Shown in pieces: positions 45,830-59,529 of a DNA stretch of 64,000 nt. The notes under the pieces are model-generated. The model ran no database searches, was not told the origin of the DNA, and was given only the letters and a program-made list of their open reading frames with translations. The position numbers and the translations under genes were made by a program. Source of the DNA: Apus apus (lineage: Eukaryota > Chordata > Aves > Apodiformes > Apodidae); contig NC_067282.1 of NCBI RefSeq assembly GCF_020740795.1, positions 146,058,858 to 146,122,857 of the forward strand, in the 5' to 3' direction. Position 1 is the first letter of the stretch; each line of letters starts with the position of its first letter.

Positions 45830-47114
45830 AGGAAGGTCCTTGCTATAGGTGCTCTATAAGCAATGCTGCTGTGTCCTGGTTTTCTCAGAAGTCTGGAACC
45901 CTGTGGCAAGTGAGTCTGCCTGGTGACAATTATCACACTGCTCTCCAAGGGAGAGGAATTGGGCTTCTGCTCTGAGTGCTGGGCAGCCTGAGCACGTAAG
46001 CTTCTTGTCCTCACCCAACCCCAAAGAGCAGCTTTCCTTTCTGTGGGAAGGTGGGAGGAGAAGCAGCTGCATGTTTTAAGGGTTACTGTTTTCTCCCTGA
46101 GATAAAGGGAGTATCTATTTTGAGATAGTCCCGTGGCTCTTGCTGGTAAACGCACTAGCTGCTCAGGGGTGTCTCAGACATACACTGATCTGTTACCCTC
46201 GTTTCATTTTGCCCTCTATTCAGCCTTGGCCAAAGTGCTCTGCCAAACCTGTTAGCAGCTTCTTCCCCCTTCTTTTCTAACTGAGAGTGCCTACAGGGAT
46301 ATTTTGGGTTCTGCATGGCAAAGTTTTTCAAAGGCACAGCATGACCACCTTCTGACATCTTTGTCAAGCCTTACCTAATCCTTTTAGAAAACAGTCTGCC
46401 CTTCTCTGAGAGCTGTAAATACAAGCTCTTAGACCATTTTATGGAGTTGGATTTGGGGTGTGTGTTTGATGTACAGGCCCGTGGAAGGTTGTTGGTTCTA
46501 TTAAAACCCTTCTTAAATGCGAATTGCTTATATATGAATATTTAGAGTAATGCAAAGAAGAAAAATAATTTGAACAATTGCTGTGAATGTTCCCTTTGGT
46601 TCCCCGGGCTGGTAGTTATGTCTGTGCACATGTCTGGATCCCTGGAGGTTCTCCTGGAATGTCTCCTTTGGCCTTCTCTGGAACGATGTACAGGTGTCTA
46701 TGAAAACAAATGCAGTGGGCAAATCAAAATGCACTCCTGGAGCACAGGAGAAGACAGCAAGCTTTGTGGCTCTCTTGTTAGGTTTAAGATTACTGCTAGG
46801 AGAAGGAAGATTTGTGTCTGAGATTACAGAAGCCCAGGTAAACTGTCTGGGAACAACCTGTCTTGTTCCTGTATAGTTTTTAAAGCAGCAGATGGCTGCT
46901 ATTGACCTCTAGGTGAATTAGTGAAGTCTGTGTCCATTGGTGGTTTTGCTCAGTTGTGAAGGACAGGAAATCCATATACCACCACCTCTTGTCCTTGTGG
47001 GCTGCATAAGTAACTAATGATCCATAATGTTCCAGTGGAATGGCAGCAGATGAGAATGAGATGATTTAGATGTGCTATATAAACCTTTTTTCCTTATAAT
47101 GTGGTAAGCAAAGT

Positions 47115-47831
47115 ATGGGGGCTTCAGAATGGGTTGACTTCTTTAGGCTCCTGGATTCCAACACTAGCTCAGAGAACTCTTATACCAGGAGACGTACATC
47201 CTCGTTCTTTTTCCTGTTTGTCAGGTTTCCAGAAACTCATCTGCTCAGGGGTGCATGGCAGAGAAAAGTGACAAAAGCTGTTGGGCTGACAAAAGCTGTT
47301 GCTTGCCTGCAGCAAGTGCCAAAGATGACAAAGCAACTGGGTAATGGCTGTGCTATTCAGCCAGAACGTTGGGAGTATCTGAGACAGTTTCATCGGAACT
47401 GGCTCCACTATCCATTCACCTCTTCCTCAGCATCCTTGCCCTCTGCTGTAACTCTCGCATCCTTCTGGGAATATTCATGTTTTATTTCTTCCTGTCAGAA
47501 GCAGGTTCATCCCAGGACTGCCAATCAAGGCATGGCAATGTGTAGGACAGATGGCAACAGGCGGCTGTGGTTCCTGCTGTTGAATGCCAAGGAGCTGTCA
47601 GGCGAGGAGAGACGCCGAGGTGGGAGCCCTGCCTGCATGAGCAGGCATGTGCCAGCACAAGTCATGTCTGAATTAGCACACACCTCCAAAACGTCAGGAG
47701 AGCACATGTGCAATGCTGGTAGGATCTCTGCTGGAGGTGGCTTTTTGCTGCTTACTTTTGCTTCTGTGTGCATCTGCAATGCTGTTCTGGGCTACTGGAG
47801 CTCTCAGGACCTTTTTTGTACACCATCTTAG
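47115..47831 (+). other. 238-codon open frame, unrecognised
   Basis: ATG at 47115, TAG at 47829-47831. The longest frame outside the CpG island. No domain, signal peptide or family resemblance is visible, and composition is Ser/Cys/Arg-rich as in translated non-coding DNA. An 18-bp tandem duplication (unit tgacaaaagctgttg..) lies near 47269-47303. Listed because its length is greater than I would expect by chance; probably not a gene. Confidence 0.15.
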
Positions 47832-50099
47832 CCCTGTGTGCTCAGGCAGCATGAGGACTGGTTTCCCTGAGGGAAGGAAGAGGGTATGGGGGGAACATGA
47901 AGCCAGGGCCCCAGCAGCTGGGTTCCACCCTGGTTCTGAGGGACTCTGGCCTTTGCTCCCAGATGGCAAAATCCAGATTGCTTTATGCACCTGGTTCTGC
48001 TGTACTTTGCCACTTTACTTCGGCTGCTGTTTTGCTATCAGTTGGATGAGGGTCTCTGCCTGTCTTCAGTGGTGCTGACTGCAGTTTTCTCAGCTGCCTT
48101 CTCTTCTCAGGAAGGGAGCAGGGAGTTGCATTGTGGGGTTTATCATGAGTCAAGGTCTTTGTTTGCCAGACTTGCTCTTTTCTTCCTACTTCTACTGTTT
48201 CACCTCAGGTTACCTGTTCAGTCTCAAATATGCAGGGCTGGATTCCACCCTCTTCTGTCCCAAGTCCATTTTCCTTGCTCCAGCCTTTGTGGTAGTGTGT
48301 CTCCAGCACTAGAAAAGGAGCAGTATTTTCCATGCTAACAAAGTGAGCATTGTAATGCAGCTGCAGAGTGGGTGGATGTGATTGCCGATAGACATATTCC
48401 TTCTGCTAGGGTGTGGATTAAAGCTCAAGGTGACTTTGTTCCTGCATAAATTCACCAACTTTCCCCGGGGAACCGAAGGGGCAGGGGTGGGAGGGGAGAA
48501 GTATGATAAATGAAAGTGTCAGAAGGAAATGCACTTAACATAGCGTGCACTATGAAAGCATAAATGTGTGCTCTGTAAGGAGCTTTCAGCAGAGCTTAAG
48601 GTAGCACTCCATGGAAAAAAAACAACAACAAAACAAACTAGGACAATGTTTAGCTGAGAAGTTGAGCGTGGCTCTCTGCAGGCTGCTATCCTAGCGTAAT
48701 TGCCTGGGTAAGCGGATTACTGAGCAACAAGGTGGCTTGTTCAGGGTTAGGCAGGCTTGTAGGGAAGTGGGGAGGGCACTGTTCCTCGCGAGAGGATGAG
48801 ATGGAGGCAGACAGCCTTTGCTGCTCCCTACCAGTCAGACCTGTTTGACACTGAAAGCTGTGGCAGACTGTTGGGTTGTCATCATGTGCGCTCCCCGGGA
48901 AAAGGGTCCCATGGAAACAGTTCCTTTCAGAGCCATCACTTGTCCTTATCTGCCACGAGGTGGGTATAGTGACAGCAAATCACATCTTGGGACGCTTCTT
49001 CTCTGTCTTTGTTGCCATGGGAATCAGCGTCTTCAGCAGCTTTGTCTTCTGTGAAAAGAAGTATTGTTACCTCCCCATGCTCATCCACCAAAATGTGCAG
49101 AGGATGGAGGGGGGTTATGGCCAGCCACCTTCTGCCTGGAGCAAAACATTTGTGCAGGGGATGGGCCTGTGGGGTCGCTTGTCTTTAAAATCTCATCTGG
49201 CCATGCATGTCCCTCTGTGGTAGTTACCACGTCTGCATGACAGGCTGGTGATGCAGGGCACAAAGCAGTGTGACATGCTGGCCCAGGTAGCCTTGCTCCA
49301 CACACCCTGGGTGTCACACGCGGAGCCATCTGACCCTGTCAGAGTTAACAGTGCTGGGACCTGGGACTTGCCCTTGTACCTGCTTCACAGTTAGGTAGAA
49401 GAATCTGGGTCATGCAGATGTCTGACACGCCAAAACATGAGGTTGTTTCAAAAGTCTGGCACAGCTCAGTGGTTCAAACATGCCTCCAGAGGGGACTCAG
49501 GTAGGGTCCTCTGCCTTTGGGGAAGCTGCAAACAGAGCAGAGGTGCACCAGATCTGTGGGAAGAGGTATTTTGGCTCCCTCCCCAGGTAACTGAGCAGCA
49601 CTTGGCAGGGATTGGGAGATGCTTGCTGGTCCTTCATAACCAGGAGGTGAAGGCAATGTGGAGCCTCTGAAGGGACCCAAGGAACTCCTAGGGACTGGGA
49701 GACCAGTCAGGATCCTAACCCAGGATCTGCATCTCTCCTGAGCTTCAGCTCACAGCGAAGCCCTGTCGAGTGTGGTGGGGAGAGAAGGGGACTGAATTTA
49801 CAAAGCAAGCCTTAGTTCTTAGGGGAAATTGTTCAGTGCCTGGGATTTTCCATGCTGTATGGGGAGGCAAGATTCTTGCTCTGAGCTATCTTGAGGTGAT
49901 AGGGTAAATCAGCTCAGTTCTGAGAGCTCTCCACTTTTTTACTGTACTTCTTGTTCCTTACTCCTAGCCCTCTCTTTTGTAATTTCTTCAGTTCATAACT
50001 GATCTCTGTTTTAGTTACACTTCTCAAGCAGATTCTGATACTGAATTAGAAGATATTTATCTGCCCCAGACTCCTATGAAATAAAAAAGCAGTGATATT

Positions 50100-50222
50100 T
50101 CCACAGCACGAATGAGGAACTGAGTCAGCAGGAGGCTAAATGACACATCTGAGGTTACTCAAGAGTGCTGCTGGGAACCAAATCTGGCAGTTCCCTTCCT
50201 GGCTGCCAGAGCCTGAGCCATC
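50100..50222 (+). repeat. MIR-like SINE fossil
   Basis: Keeps the MIR order: aatgaggaactgagtcagc, gctaaatgacacatctgagg, then gctgggaaccaaatctgg and a Cys/Pro-type end ccagagcctgagcc. Confidence 0.6.
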
Positions 50223-53200
50223 TGTGGTGCTGGTCGTGGGGCATTGCCCCACTCTGCCCCTGCCCTTTCATCTTGGCCTGGGCCCTTGGACTCTGAAATG
50301 AGCCATATAAATGCAATCAGCCTCTTTCAAGGGGAGAGAGTGATTTATCTTGAGCCCTAAACTTCTGGCACTAGAACTGAAAGTAGAATTTTAACTGGTC
50401 TGTGTAAATAACCCCACAATTACAGTCCATGGCTTTTGTTTAGACTCTGGGGGTTGTGGTGCCACCTAGTCCTGGGGAAGCGGCTGTGATGCCTCCAATT
50501 GACAAAAGGTTCATATTTGTGCCAAAGTTGACATAGTTTTCATAGCTAAAAACATGACACGCTTTCAGACTGTGCTGCTTCATGCTATGCAAAAAGAGTC
50601 CTTGTGATGTCCAGCCATTCAAACTAGAAGTGCTTAAATGTAGAAGAATAGATCAGAAATGTGGAACTCTGGAGCAGCAGAAAAAAAAATAGGCTGTAGC
50701 AGTTTAACCTGGGATGGAAATAAAATATACAGTTCTCTCTCAAAATGTGTGCAAGTTCTGCATGTTTAAATATATTTTAAAAAATTGATGTAATGGGCTG
50801 TTTTAAACTAGTTGTTAAAAAATTCAGCAAGTTTCACTTTCTTATCTAATTGATGTGTGATTCTGTGTTTACTCTTTTGTATATGTATGAGTATATCCAC
50901 ATGTATAAATACATGAAATGCTCACACTGTTGCAGCTCCAACAGTTTTTCCATATTTCTGCCTCTTCAAGTGGCATTGTTTACTCTTCAAGGGTATTCAT
51001 CCTGAAATCCACTTTAACTCATGTGTTGCTAATTTAACAGAAAGTGGCTTCAGTTACAGCTTGAAGCTGGTTTTTTTGCCCTTGACTTCTGTCTGCAAAA
51101 GGGCTTTCTTAGAAGTTGTCAAGAATATTGAAATAAAATGATGGGATAAAAACAATGGATAAAAGAGGGTGGGCAACTATTGAGTCACCACAAAATACCA
51201 GCACTAGAATATGCTGAGCTCCAACTCAGCTCGGCCTGGCTACCCATGCATCAGGGCTGAGTTCTTCAAAATGTGCCACTACAGATGGCTGATGCAGGCA
51301 GCTAAACCGCAGTGAAATGGTACAACTTCAAAGCTCAGGGAATAATAAAAGTCACGTCTGCCACTGTCTGCTTATTCACCCTTGAAAGAAGCCGGTAGGA
51401 AAGCAGCAGAAAACAACTTAGGCTCACAAACAAAATGACTCGCTGGTTGTGATGTGTTAGAAATTAGTCATGTTTTGGTCTGTGCTTCTGATTTTGCTCA
51501 GCAGCCGCCTGTGGTTACTTGGCCTCCACCTGCCATCCGGGAAGTTGGGCAAAACCAAGAAGCAGGAAATGATGGGGCAGAGGGGCTCCTCCCAAAAGGA
51601 AAGCTGAGCCCTCGGAGCTGCTCTACCAGGCATGGGGAGCCACAGCCCAGCGCTGGCAGGCAGCCCTCTGCCCTGGCATGGCCAGGATTTCTCCAGTCAG
51701 TCTTGTGCATGGTGACCTGCTGAGATTCTCTGGTGCTGCCAGCAGGCAGCAGGAGTGATGAAGGCTGAGAAGTACCGGGACAGGGCATTTGAAGGCACAA
51801 AGAGATGCTTTATTGACCAAGGGCTTCTTATTCAATAGCTTCCCTGGCGTGGACACCTCTGCAGGGAGGTATTTTACCTTTGCCAGAAGAAAGAAGGGAA
51901 AGGTCACCCCATTGTTCTTGGGCTTCAAAACTGTGTCCCCTTCCTGAAAATGTGGGGCCAATGGGGGGCTGCTTTGGTGGCAATTTTCTTTCATGAGTCT
52001 AGGGGTGGGCTAGGCTGACTTTCAAACACCTTCCTCCAGCCTTTCCCTTATTGTACAGCCATATACTTCTGCCAACAGGCAATAAACCAGCAGTTAAAAC
52101 CAAATCCCTTTCTAGCCAGCTCTGTGAGAACCCTGTCCCTCCTCCTCACTGCCACAGGGCTCAGCCCTGCCACGCTGCTTTTGAGGACAGGCATACAGAC
52201 GTGCAGCCACCACGGCTGCAGCATTGGCTGGAGGTGGGAGCTCACTGGCTGCGGTGCCCAGAGCCCTGCCTAATGCAGCTTCCTTCCCCCAGCCGACTGA
52301 AGATGCAGCAGGCCAAAGCTTGGCCCTTTCCTCTGCTTTTTCTTTTTTGTGAGCTCATGAGGGCTTCTGGCATTTCCACCTGCCCCCTGTGAGAGCGGAG
52401 CATGGGATACCTGTGCTGGGGTGCAGTGCCACGCAAAGGTGGCAGCTCTCTGTCCTCACCCTCTGAAAGAAGGTGCCCAGTGTAATGGGAGAGAACAACA
52501 ATGCTGCGGCAGCAACAGCACCATGCTGGGAGTTCAAAGGGCCTGAGCAGTGGGTGGGTTGATTTGTGGGGTGTTCTATCTTTTCCCTAGCATTGTGGGT
52601 GCCCTGGGTTTAGGGCTTGCTGAGACTCCCTGGTGATTTGTTGAGGCCCAGTTCTTTATCAATTGGTTTTTCTTTTTTCCCAGTATCTGGTCGCAGGGGA
52701 CACAAGCTGAGCAGTGGTGTGGCTGAACACAGGGGATGCCCACCCTCCTGGCACATCCCCCTCAGCACATGTGCTGACAGACAAGGTGCTGCACAGACCC
52801 CACCTAAAGTTCAAGGCGGTCAGGGCAAGAAAACCTGCTTTGGCTCCAGTCTTTCAAATAAGAGCTAGGCAATGTAGATAGATGTGAGCAGAAGGGCAAT
52901 CCCTCTGCAATGGCTGTTTTTAGTCAGTGAGGGGACATCTCCCAGGTGAGGCCAGGTCCCCACCGTGGGGGCCTGGAAAGGGACCGGCTCCGAGGGGGTT
53001 ACCCAGCACTGCCAGCAAAGCCCCAGAGATGTGTGTCAAGTTTGGGCTGCTTTCATGTTTAACAGCTGCAGGTGCACCTCTGCAAGGCAGGCGGTGGAGC
53101 AGAAGGCTAGTGGTAGTGAGAAGAGAAGGGGTGTTACAGCACGTGCTGCAGGTGCTTTTTGAAATGTTATTATCACATAATCTTGCTTCTGCTTTTCTGA

Positions 53201-53304
53201 ACGAGTACAGCCCAACTCCAGCAAGAATCTCCTGTTGGAGCTAATGAGAGTCGTACATATCAGCATTTTCAGCAGCTAGGAATTAATACATAATATTTTA
53301 TCCT

Positions 53305-53436
53305 TTTAAATGCTGGGCAAACATTAACTAATCCTCTTAACACCTTTCTGGGGTAGGTAAATAGTACTTTCTCCCAGGTGCAGAAACTAAGGAGGAAAAG
53401 TGATGTGATTTGCTTAAAGCCACAGAGGGGATCAGG
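53305..53436 (+). repeat. MIR-like SINE fossil
   Basis: Keeps the MIR order: attaactaatcctcttaaca, ggggtaggtaaatagtactt, cagaaactaaggaggaaaa, then atttgcttaaagccacagag. Confidence 0.65.
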
Positions 53437-55158
53437 TGGGGGTAGCGATGTGGGGGGCAGGTTTTTTATAGATTGTGCCTGTGCTTGGGCTTGCTGCAGG
53501 TGCTGCCTCTCAGTCAGTGTGGTTTTATAAAGTCAGTTGTGAGGGTGGGGAAATGTGCTGCTGTCTCCTCAGAGCTAAAAGGCGTGGATCAGCCCATGTA
53601 GGAGCACACTTGCCACTGGATGACCTGGGGCCTGCCCAGAGCACAGACAAATGGAAGGGCTTTTTGGGAACAGGGTTTCCAGGGAGCTCTGCAAAAGCCT
53701 CTTGCTTTGAAGTCAATGAAGTTTTGGCATGTTGTCTTCAAGGCAGGACTTAATGCCATGAAAAGCTTGTAGCTTCCAGGCTGAGCTTGCCATGGGTGGG
53801 GGATGCTCTCAGGAGGCTTAGCCCCAAGCCGCCTGCCTTTAAAGTCAGTGATAAATGCTGTCTGCAGAGCTGGGCTTGTTTATCTTTGGGATTTACATAG
53901 CAGATACAGTGGCGGGACAGCCCTGTGTTTGCAGACCTGGAGGGGAAGCTGTACACCCACTCCTGCCAGCCCAGCCCAAGGAGGGGGCTGCTGCCAGGGA
54001 GACTGGAGTGTTACTGCTGGGCTCAGCTTTCCCACAGGTGCCTACCGTGGTCCTCAGGCCAGGGCAAGGGTGGCTCTTGGGAAGTCAGCACCTGGTGCTC
54101 CTTGGGACATGGGTCTCCTCCTCTCTTTGTGGCTGGGATTTTTAAATGCCCTCACAGAGAGGGGTTTCTCCTGTTGTGCTTAATTGCATCACAGCGACCT
54201 CTCTCTGTTCCCATTCTCATGGTGTGTTGGCTCATCTCCTTGCTTGTTTTCTCATCTCTGACCTGGCCGGGGCTTCAGTTCACAGGCAAACAGATAAAAT
54301 TCAATGGAAACGTTTGTGCTCAAAGCCGCTCTTGCCTGAAAGATAAAGGCACCTTATGTGCCTCCAAAGCAGCTCTGGGGTTTACCCAGTGTTTACCCAG
54401 CAGGCTGTGACTGCGGCCACCTCAGGGCAGTCGCCATCCACTGGAAACTCCTTGTTTATCATCCCCTGATCCCGTTTCAGATCAGGTCCAGGTCAGGGTT
54501 GTGTAGTCAGGGTCTATTCCAGTGTGATGGGCTGTTGGGGAAGGCTCCTGTCTCTGCTGCATAGTGCCTGGGTTCTTTTAATTAGGGACACATGGTTTAT
54601 TATTTAGAAGAATATGCTTTCCTGGTCATTTGTTAGAATCTTGTATCTGAGAGTGCTACAGCTTGTGAGCCTTAAGTGAAGCTGTATGAAGGACATTGAG
54701 CACCTCAGGAAAGGGGTGCTGCAGAACCAGAGCCTATTGTTCTCATTCTGAATTGCAAGGAAGCTCTTTCCCTTGTGCTGGCTCTTTTACTTGGTCGCCA
54801 ACTAATATACACGGTGGTTTGTTTCTGTCTCCATCTGTTCCAACTTCAGTTTATTCACAGCTCTGTAGGTATTGTACACTCTGCTGCTTTTTACTATTTT
54901 TTTTTTTTTCTGTGGAATAGCCTCCTCTTTAATGGTTCACTTATTAATTTTGTAGGTCTCTGGCTTCCTTGTCAAGTTTTCTCTTTTGTTCTATTAATTG
55001 GTCTTAAATCTATAGTCAGGTGCTGTGTGCGTGCTTCCCGTGTACACCTTAACCATCTGCTGTGTTTCATCTCCATGGCACCCAGGCCAAATTCCAACTC
55101 TGGCAGTGACATCCTGCCTCCCTGCATTTCCCCTGCACTTTTAACTGGCTTTAGTTCA

Positions 55159-55233
55159 CCTTTTTTTTTTTTTTTCTTTTTTTTTTTTTTCTTTTTTTTT
55201 TCTTTTTTTTCTTTCTTTTTTTTTTTCTTTTTT

Positions 55234-55264
<31 letters not shown>

Positions 55265-55289
55265 CTTTTTTTTTCTTTTTTTTTTCCCT
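55159..55289. repeat. 131-bp uninterrupted polypyrimidine (T-rich) tract
   Basis: Runs of 8 to 15 T separated by single C. Its complement gives the poly-Lys frames at 54972-55304 and 55151-55705, which are artefacts. Length is probably unstable and may be misassembled. Confidence 0.95.
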
Positions 55290-55883
55290 AACGTGCCCCT
55301 CCACTCAGCAGCAGTAAAAGGTGGGCCCTGGGGACAAGGTGTCCAGCAGCAGGCAGCTCTCCTGCCTGTGAGGAGCAGCCACGGCACAATTTGGTGACTG
55401 GAGACCAAAATGGGGAAAAGATGAGGTTGGAAACAACTGCATGTTTTCAGCACTGAAAGTGGTTGTATGGTTTTTTGAAGGCATGTAGTGAATTTTGCAT
55501 TTTCCTGAAGTCTTTTGCAGAAGAGTAGGTGTCTTTCTGAAGTGGATGCCATTGCCTCCTGGCTGTCCTTCTGTCGAAACAGATAAACTGTAGTTCCTGG
55601 AGGATGGCAGCGCAACTCCTGATAATGTTTACTTCTGGCCTTAACCCTCATGGATCTTGATATGTTCAGAGTAAAACCTGATGTATCCAAGAGATCCCAG
55701 AGCACATTGAAGCTCCGGATGTCTCAGTGGCGCTTTCACCTGGCTTATCTGACACTTTAATAGCACAACAGTTGTTAGCTTTACAACTGGGTTTCAGGAG
55801 GATGAGACTGGTGTCTGCTTTTGGGAATTAATCAGTGCAGCACATGTTTTCCTGGGGCAGAGCTGAGTGGGTTCTTGCTACTC

Positions 55884-55936
55884 TTTTTTCCTTTATTTCT
55901 TTTTTTTTCTTTCTTTCTTTTTTTTTTTCTTTTTTA
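55884..55936. repeat. Second T/C-rich tract
   Basis: About 50 bases of T with scattered C (ctttctttctttttttt..), 600 bp from the larger tract. Confidence 0.85.
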
Positions 55937-56188
55937 ATGCTGGATTCTCATTTTTGTTGAAAAGCAAGGCCTGAACTTCTTAAGCAGTTTGTTTATTCCT
56001 TGGCAGCCTGGAAGCTTTCTCTTCACTCTAACTAATCCTGTTACTTCCAGTGACAGTCCCAGCTGTGGGGGTGAGCCACTAGCAGGGCTCTGTCTTGCCT
56101 GCACTTTCTGACTGGGAGTCCTTAATGTCACAGCCTGGCTTCAGTTGTTGTGCCAAGTCCTGTACCAGTGACTGTAGGGACCCAGACC

Positions 56189-56215
56189 ATGGATGGATGG
56201 ATAGATGGATGGATG
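56189..56215. repeat. (GGAT)n microsatellite
   Basis: Six to seven GGAT/GATA-like tetranucleotides (ggatggatggatagatggat..). Confidence 0.9.
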
Positions 56216-59200
56216 TCCTCTCACTGTTACTGCATGCTGCTTATTATCTTCTAATTTCAGTTTTATTGGAACAACTTTGTGTGGTTCAATGTCCATGGTC
56301 AGACCTCTGCTTGTTTGTATTGTTTTATATGGGGAAACCTGTAAGATGATTTCTCCCTGGCTGTCACCTTGGTGGGAGTTCAGGATATGAACCCATTTCT
56401 GCCTCTTCTCCAGTGCTGGCCAGGGGCCCCAACAATGCAGAATGCTCATGGAGGGGCCTGTGCATTAGGCTTCCCAAGAGTGTCTGCATGTCCTACTTTC
56501 AGGCATTGCTGAACAGGAGAAGCAGTGATCATCTCCTTTGTAAGGGCGACGGTCAAGAGCCCTGGGAAGGACCCATGCTCTTTGGGATCCACCACTGAGC
56601 CTGGCTCCTGCCTTTTCCTTTCCTTCTGGAAACCTGGTGTGCTCTGTAAATCACACTGAAATCTTGGGGGGACAGGAAGTACTGTTTTCTCCATCATCCC
56701 CCAATCCAGCTCTTCATGTGGATTAGAGGTTCCCAAGCACTTTCTTGAGGCCATATGCAAGGGCTGCATTTTGGACCATGGGCCCTTCCATTTCTTTGGC
56801 ATCGGGTGGAAGTCAGACTGTTTCCCCCATCACAGAGCAGCTTGTAGGGCCAAACAGTCCTGGTGATCAAGGTAAGAGACTAAGTACCAGCATGGGGCTG
56901 GGGTTGAGGCATGTGCTGCAGTCTCTGGCCAGGGTCACCACCAGACTCTTGCCAGCTCCATTCTTGGGTGAATTTATCTGTGCCCTATAAACTTCCTTTC
57001 CCTTTCATACAGTCTTGTGTGCATGTTACAACATGGGTTGGAACTCTCGGGTGCATTTACATGTTGGTAAAACGTGTACAAAACAAAGTATCCCCCACAC
57101 CGTTGTGCTTGTTGCATTTGGCTACTCAGTCAGTAGCACTCTTATATCTTTCACAGCAGTCTGCGTGCACAGCCTGCAGCTGCTGGTGCCCACTGAAGAA
57201 GGTGGGTGCCTGGGGAGGATGGCAGCAACCTCTGCCTATTACACAGCCTTTTGTAGCAGGTAAAAATCTTCCTGGTTGAGGGGAGGATCAGTGGTGGAGA
57301 CTGGGCTTTGAGGCAGCTCCTCAAAAGCAGTGAAACAACTGGCATCACCCTTTGCCTTGGTAGGCAAAATATCCATGGGACTTCAAATGCCTGGTGGTGG
57401 TTTCAACTGCTTTGGAAATGCCAAAGGAAGGATCAGGATCCTGTTTCCCTGATTGGGAGTAGTCTGACTACAGGACAGATTTTTTTTTTTAATAGTCTAT
57501 GATATCATGGAGATGTAGGGAGGAGGTTTCCCTGGTGAGTTGCTTGTTGGGACGCTTCACAGCATGGCTTTTGGTCCATCTCTGAGTTATTAAATGTCCT
57601 TGAAAATTTAGTCTTTGACTTGTGAGCCTTGGGAGTGCAGCACCCACTTCCTGACTCTAAACTAGTCTTATAACCATGGCAGCATCCTTAATTTGCTATG
57701 AGCTAAGACTCCTAGATCAGCAGTACATTGGGTCAGATTTGATCACTTCAAATTAATGGGTTGGTTCACCAGTGTAGTGGGTCAGTACTTTGATTATGTC
57801 CGTCCCCCCGTAGCTCTAATTTCCGTATTAAGGGAACAGTTTGTGAAGACTAATGGATTTATCACTGCTCTTGCTCTTGTGAGAGAGAGAAGTGGTTTTC
57901 ATGTTTTATAAGTAGATGGTGTGACATAGAATAAATATTTTCACTCAGCACCAGAGAAGAAAGTGTTGGCATGGCATTAGCATTGCCTCAGGTGGGCAGC
58001 AACCTGCCTCCCCTGCAGGGATGCTTATGGTAGGAAGCACAGTTCCCCTGGTTAAGGACTCCGTAGATGCTCCCTTCTCCTGCCCCTTTCCTCATTCCCA
58101 CAGATCAGATCAGCACTCTGTGCCACAGACTGTCACCTGATTTATGGCAGCCATAAACTGCAAGGCAGAAAGAAAGAAAAATACTAAACAGTTTTTTAAA
58201 AGGCCAACAGTGCATTGAAGTCTTGGTGATAATTTGCTCATAAAGAAATATTATGCTTCAGATCACAATCTCAGGCTGCAGATGGAGGCCAAGGTCTGGC
58301 CTGAGTCTCTCCCACTTAGGCTTTAAAAGGAAGGGAATGGGACGAAAAAAAACCACATAGCACGTGGGAATTAGGCTTGGTTATTTTGCTGTCCATCACC
58401 TCCTGTGCCTCAGAGGTTGTGTGGAGAAGCGTTAATGTTCTCCAGAAAAAAAGATCCTTGTCCTCTGCGGAGGGACAGCAGGCTCATGAAGGGACGGGAG
58501 GTGAGAAGAGAAAGGAAGATAAAAAATCAGGAGCAGCAGTCAAACAACTGAAATTTATATTCAGTGTAGATGTGTCCAAGTGGTTGGGTTAAGGGCTCTT
58601 CCCCTTGGACTAAGCAAGGGGTGTTGCTTACTTTAGCTGTAATATTATCAGCCTGGCCAGGCCAAACCCTTGTAGGTGCTGCTTGTGGAGCACTTGCCTT
58701 TAATAATGGTTGCTCAACACAGATTTTTGCTCAGTGCAGATGGATGTCTCTGTTTCCAGTGTTCAAAACCAGCCCCCTGCCAGCACAGCACCTGTAAGAG
58801 TGGAGATGCAGTAGGTACATGAGCAGGTTAGACCTTAAGTGGTGTCAGTGTTTGATTGCTGGAGAGGTCTCACAGCTGACTTGGGCAGGGGACTGCTCTG
58901 GGCGAATAAAATTCCAGTTAAGCTTCCTGCTGCAAACACTGCCTGTGCCTATTTACCTTCTGGGCTTGCACTGGTGACTGGCACCTGGCAGGTAAAAGCA
59001 ATGCATTTCTCCAAAGGAGATCAAGGAGTTCGGGGCCAGTTCAGTGCAGCCATATTTTCTCATATTTGATCTTTCCTACCTTACACTGTCAAAACCACCT
59101 ATTAGTCCAGAGCCATTGCAAATGAATCTTGCTGTGACACTCAAGGGTTGCAGGAGGGCAGGAACATTGTCAGCAATTTGTCTCATAGTTTTTCCTTCTG

Positions 59201-59529
59201 TCCTTTCCTTACATCCCACTGGCAGGGAGGCTGTTGACAGTGGTGCCTTGAGCCCTGAACAGCACAGATCTTGGTTCCCTTTTTCAAGTCTTCTTCCTAC
59301 AAGACACTTTCATTTAAAAAGAGAACTTTGCTTTCTCAGATACACATCCTAAATTTAGAGCCATTTAAAAAGACATAGGAACTGGGAGGGAATAGTCACT
59401 TCTGGGTTTTCTGAGTTTTTACTTCCTCTTTTTTTTTTTTTTTTTCTCTCCCTCAATAATTGAAAAGAACAGATTTTCCAGGAAGCCCTAACTCAGCTCT
59501 GTGACTCATAATATTAATGAAGTCCCCTC

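Noticed and set aside
54972-55705. Poly-lysine open frames on the - strand
   Set aside because: They are translations of the polypyrimidine tract's complement.
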